DNA from: Candidatus Nanopelagicales bacterium | GTDB lineage: Bacteria; Actinomycetota; Actinomycetes; S36-B12; UBA10799 | Direction of reading: 5' to 3' | Assembly (NCBI GenBank): GCA_030699055.1 | Contig: JAUYKX010000248.1 | Coordinates: forward strand, 1 to 5,388 | Length of the DNA: 5,388 nucleotides | Part shown: positions 4,134 to 5,388 of the stretch, in pieces | How positions within the stretch are numbered: the first letter of the stretch is position 1 | How the letters are laid out: every line of letters starts with the position of its first letter | Made by a program: the position numbers and the translations under genes | The notes under the pieces: model-generated | Told to the model about the DNA's origin: nothing | What the model saw: only the letters and a program-made list of their open reading frames with translations | Database searches by the model: none

Positions 4134-5388
4134 CAATGGCACAGAGCAGCGAGGTCCTGGACCCCGTGGCCCGGAGGTTCGCTGTGCTCAAGCCTTTTCT
4201 GGACGAGAAGCAGCGCCGGCTACTGCTGGGCGCTGAGGCGGCGGAGCTGGGCCGAGGCGGAATCAAAGCGGTCGCCCTGGCCACGGGTGCGCACCCGGAC
4301 ACCGTCGCGCGGGGAGCACGGGAGCTGGACGGCCTTTCCGAGCCCGATCCGCAGGCACGGGTCCGCGCCCCGGGCGGCGGTCGCAAGAAGCTGGCGGAGA
4401 CTGACCCCGGACTGCTGGAGCAGCTCAGCGCGCTGGTGGACCCCGAGACCAGAGGCGATCCGATGTCGCCGCTGGTATGGACCACGAAGTCGACCCGGAA
4501 CCTGGCTGGGGCGCTGACCGCGGCGGGCCATAAGGTGTCGGATCGCACGGTCGCGCGGATGCTGCGCGATCTGGGTTTCAGCCTGCAGGCCAACGCGAAA
4601 GTCACCGAAGGCCGCCAGCACGAAGACCGTGATGCCCAGTTCCGCTACCTGGCCGGGCAGGTCGCCGAACACACCCAGGCGGGCCAGCCGGTGATCTCGG
4701 TCGACACCAAGAATAAGGAACTCGTCGGATCGTTCAGAAACGGCGGCCGGGAATACCAGCCCGCAGGGCGGCCCGAGCAGGTCAACGTGCATGACTTCCC
4801 CGATCCGGAGCTGGGAAAGGCCATCCCGTACGGCATCTACGACGTCTCCGCCAACACCGGCTGGGTCAGCGTCGGCACTGACCACGACACCTCCGCGTTC
4901 GCAGTCGCGACCCTGCGCACCTGGTGGGAAACCATCGGGCACGCCCGATACCCCGGCGCCGCCCGGCTTCTGATCTGCGCCGACGGCGGCGGATCCAACG
5001 GATCACGTGTCCGCGCCTGGAAGATCGAGCTCGCCGCGTTCGCAGCCGACACCGGACTGCGCATCACCGTCTGCCACCTGCCTCCCGGAACCTCGAAATG
5101 GAACAAAATCGAGCACCGTCTGTTCAGCCAGATCACCATGAACTGGCGAGGCCGCCCACTGCAAACCCATCAAGCCATCGTCGACCTGATCGCCGGCACC
5201 ACAACGGAAACCGGACTCACGGTGCACTCAATACTGGACACCGCAAGCTACCCGCTCGGCGTCAGCTACACCCAGAAAGACATCGCAGCGCTGCCGCTGG
5301 AACGCCACGACTTCCACGGCGACTGGAACTACACACTGCTCCCCGCAACACGCCCAAAATGACCCGGACTTATTTCTTCGCGCGTCCT
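4134..5388 (+). mobile_element. ISAzo13-family insertion sequence (3' part; extends beyond window)
   Basis: The sequence downstream of the intron belongs to an IS whose transposase is full length. The right terminal repeat probably starts around the end of the coding region or in the remaining bases (TTATTTCTTCGCGCGTCC), but its left partner lies before base 1 and cannot be compared. The intron appears to lie in the leader of this IS. Confidence 0.6.
4136..5362 (+). CDS. ISAzo13-family DDE transposase (408 aa, full length)
   Basis: It cuts and joins IS ends by the two-metal DDE mechanism. An N-terminal helix-turn-helix is suggested at about 40-66 (GGIKAVALATGAHPDTVARG) and a second DNA-binding region at about 118-150 (TKSTRNLAGALTAAGHKVS). 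The catalytic core shows D190 in VISVDTKNKELVG, D283 in ICADGGGSNG, and E326 in GTSKWNKIEHRLFS. The blocks HDFPDPELGKAIPYGIYDV, NWRGRPL and the C-terminal HGDWNYT are hallmarks of the family. ATG 4136 gives an N-terminus like that of related actinobacterial members, so the gene looks complete. There is no Shine-Dalgarno sequence directly upstream, because the intron's 3' end abuts the start codon. Unspliced RNA may therefore be poorly translated. No internal stop or frameshift is seen. Confidence 0.93.
   Translation: MAQSSEVLDPVARRFAVLKPFLDEKQRRLLLGAEAAELGRGGIKAVALATGAHPDTVARGARELDGLSEPDPQARVRAPGGGRKKLAETDPGLLEQLSALVDPETRGDPMSPLVWTTKSTRNLAGALTAAGHKVSDRTVARMLRDLGFSLQANAKVTEGRQHEDRDAQFRYLAGQVAEHTQAGQPVISVDTKNKELVGSFRNGGREYQPAGRPEQVNVHDFPDPELGKAIPYGIYDVSANTGWVSVGTDHDTSAFAVATLRTWWETIGHARYPGAARLLICADGGGSNGSRVRAWKIELAAFAADTGLRITVCHLPPGTSKWNKIEHRLFSQITMNWRGRPLQTHQAIVDLIAGTTTETGLTVHSILDTASYPLGVSYTQKDIAALPLERHDFHGDWNYTLLPATRPK

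Noticed and set aside
3495..4142. 215-aa - strand frame opposite the RT 3' part
   Set aside because: Antisense shadow of the maturase; it also crosses domain V/VI of the intron RNA.
4220..4942. 240-aa - strand frame opposite the transposase
   Set aside because: Antisense shadow of a clear DDE transposase, with no recognisable motif.
1..5388. CRISPR arrays, tRNA or rRNA genes, defence or resistance genes
   Set aside because: No regularly spaced repeats, no tRNA cloverleaf or rRNA segment, and no cargo gene is seen; all coding capacity is explained by the three mobile elements.

Overview
The window comes from a high-GC bacterium, most likely an actinomycete. This rests on GC-rich third codon positions, very long antisense open frames, and a transposase and intron maturase of types I know from Streptomyces and relatives. 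The genus cannot be fixed. No housekeeping gene is visible: the window is three mobile elements nested inside one another.

Outer layer: an ISAzo13-family insertion sequence whose complete DDE transposase (408 aa, + strand) fills 4136-5362. Its left end lies before base 1, and its right end is at or beyond the window edge. Middle layer: a group II intron of about 1.86 kb once the inner insertion is subtracted, running from about base 17 to about base 4133. Its RNA core (domains I-III) lies upstream and domains V-VI downstream of a reverse transcriptase/maturase gene carried in domain IV. The intron ends only about two bases before the transposase start codon, so it separates that gene from its upstream leader.

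Inner layer: a 2254-bp element (1130-3383) inserted in the intron reverse transcriptase gene, at codons for the conserved GTPQGGVISPLLANIY motif. It has 27-bp terminal inverted repeats (26/27 identical) flanked by a two-base AT repeat. It carries three overlapping genes on the - strand: a small HTH plus ribbon-helix-helix protein, a small unrecognised protein, and a large serine recombinase with all expected domains. There is no DDE transposase, TnpB or cargo gene. I read it as a minimal transposon moved by a large serine recombinase, with AT as the crossover dinucleotide.

The most unusual points concern this inner element. Its joined ends would form a near-perfect palindrome centred on AT. 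The target is itself a palindrome centred on the same AT (GGGGTT-AT-TTCCCC). The recombinase has no stop codon inside the element and reads through the terminal repeat into antisense intron sequence, whereas in a circular form it would end after about 30 further codons. The insertion adds exactly 752 codons to the reverse transcriptase frame, and precise excision would restore the gene. The RT gene is presumably inactive as it stands, but the ribozyme core is not touched, so splicing helped by a maturase in trans remains possible.
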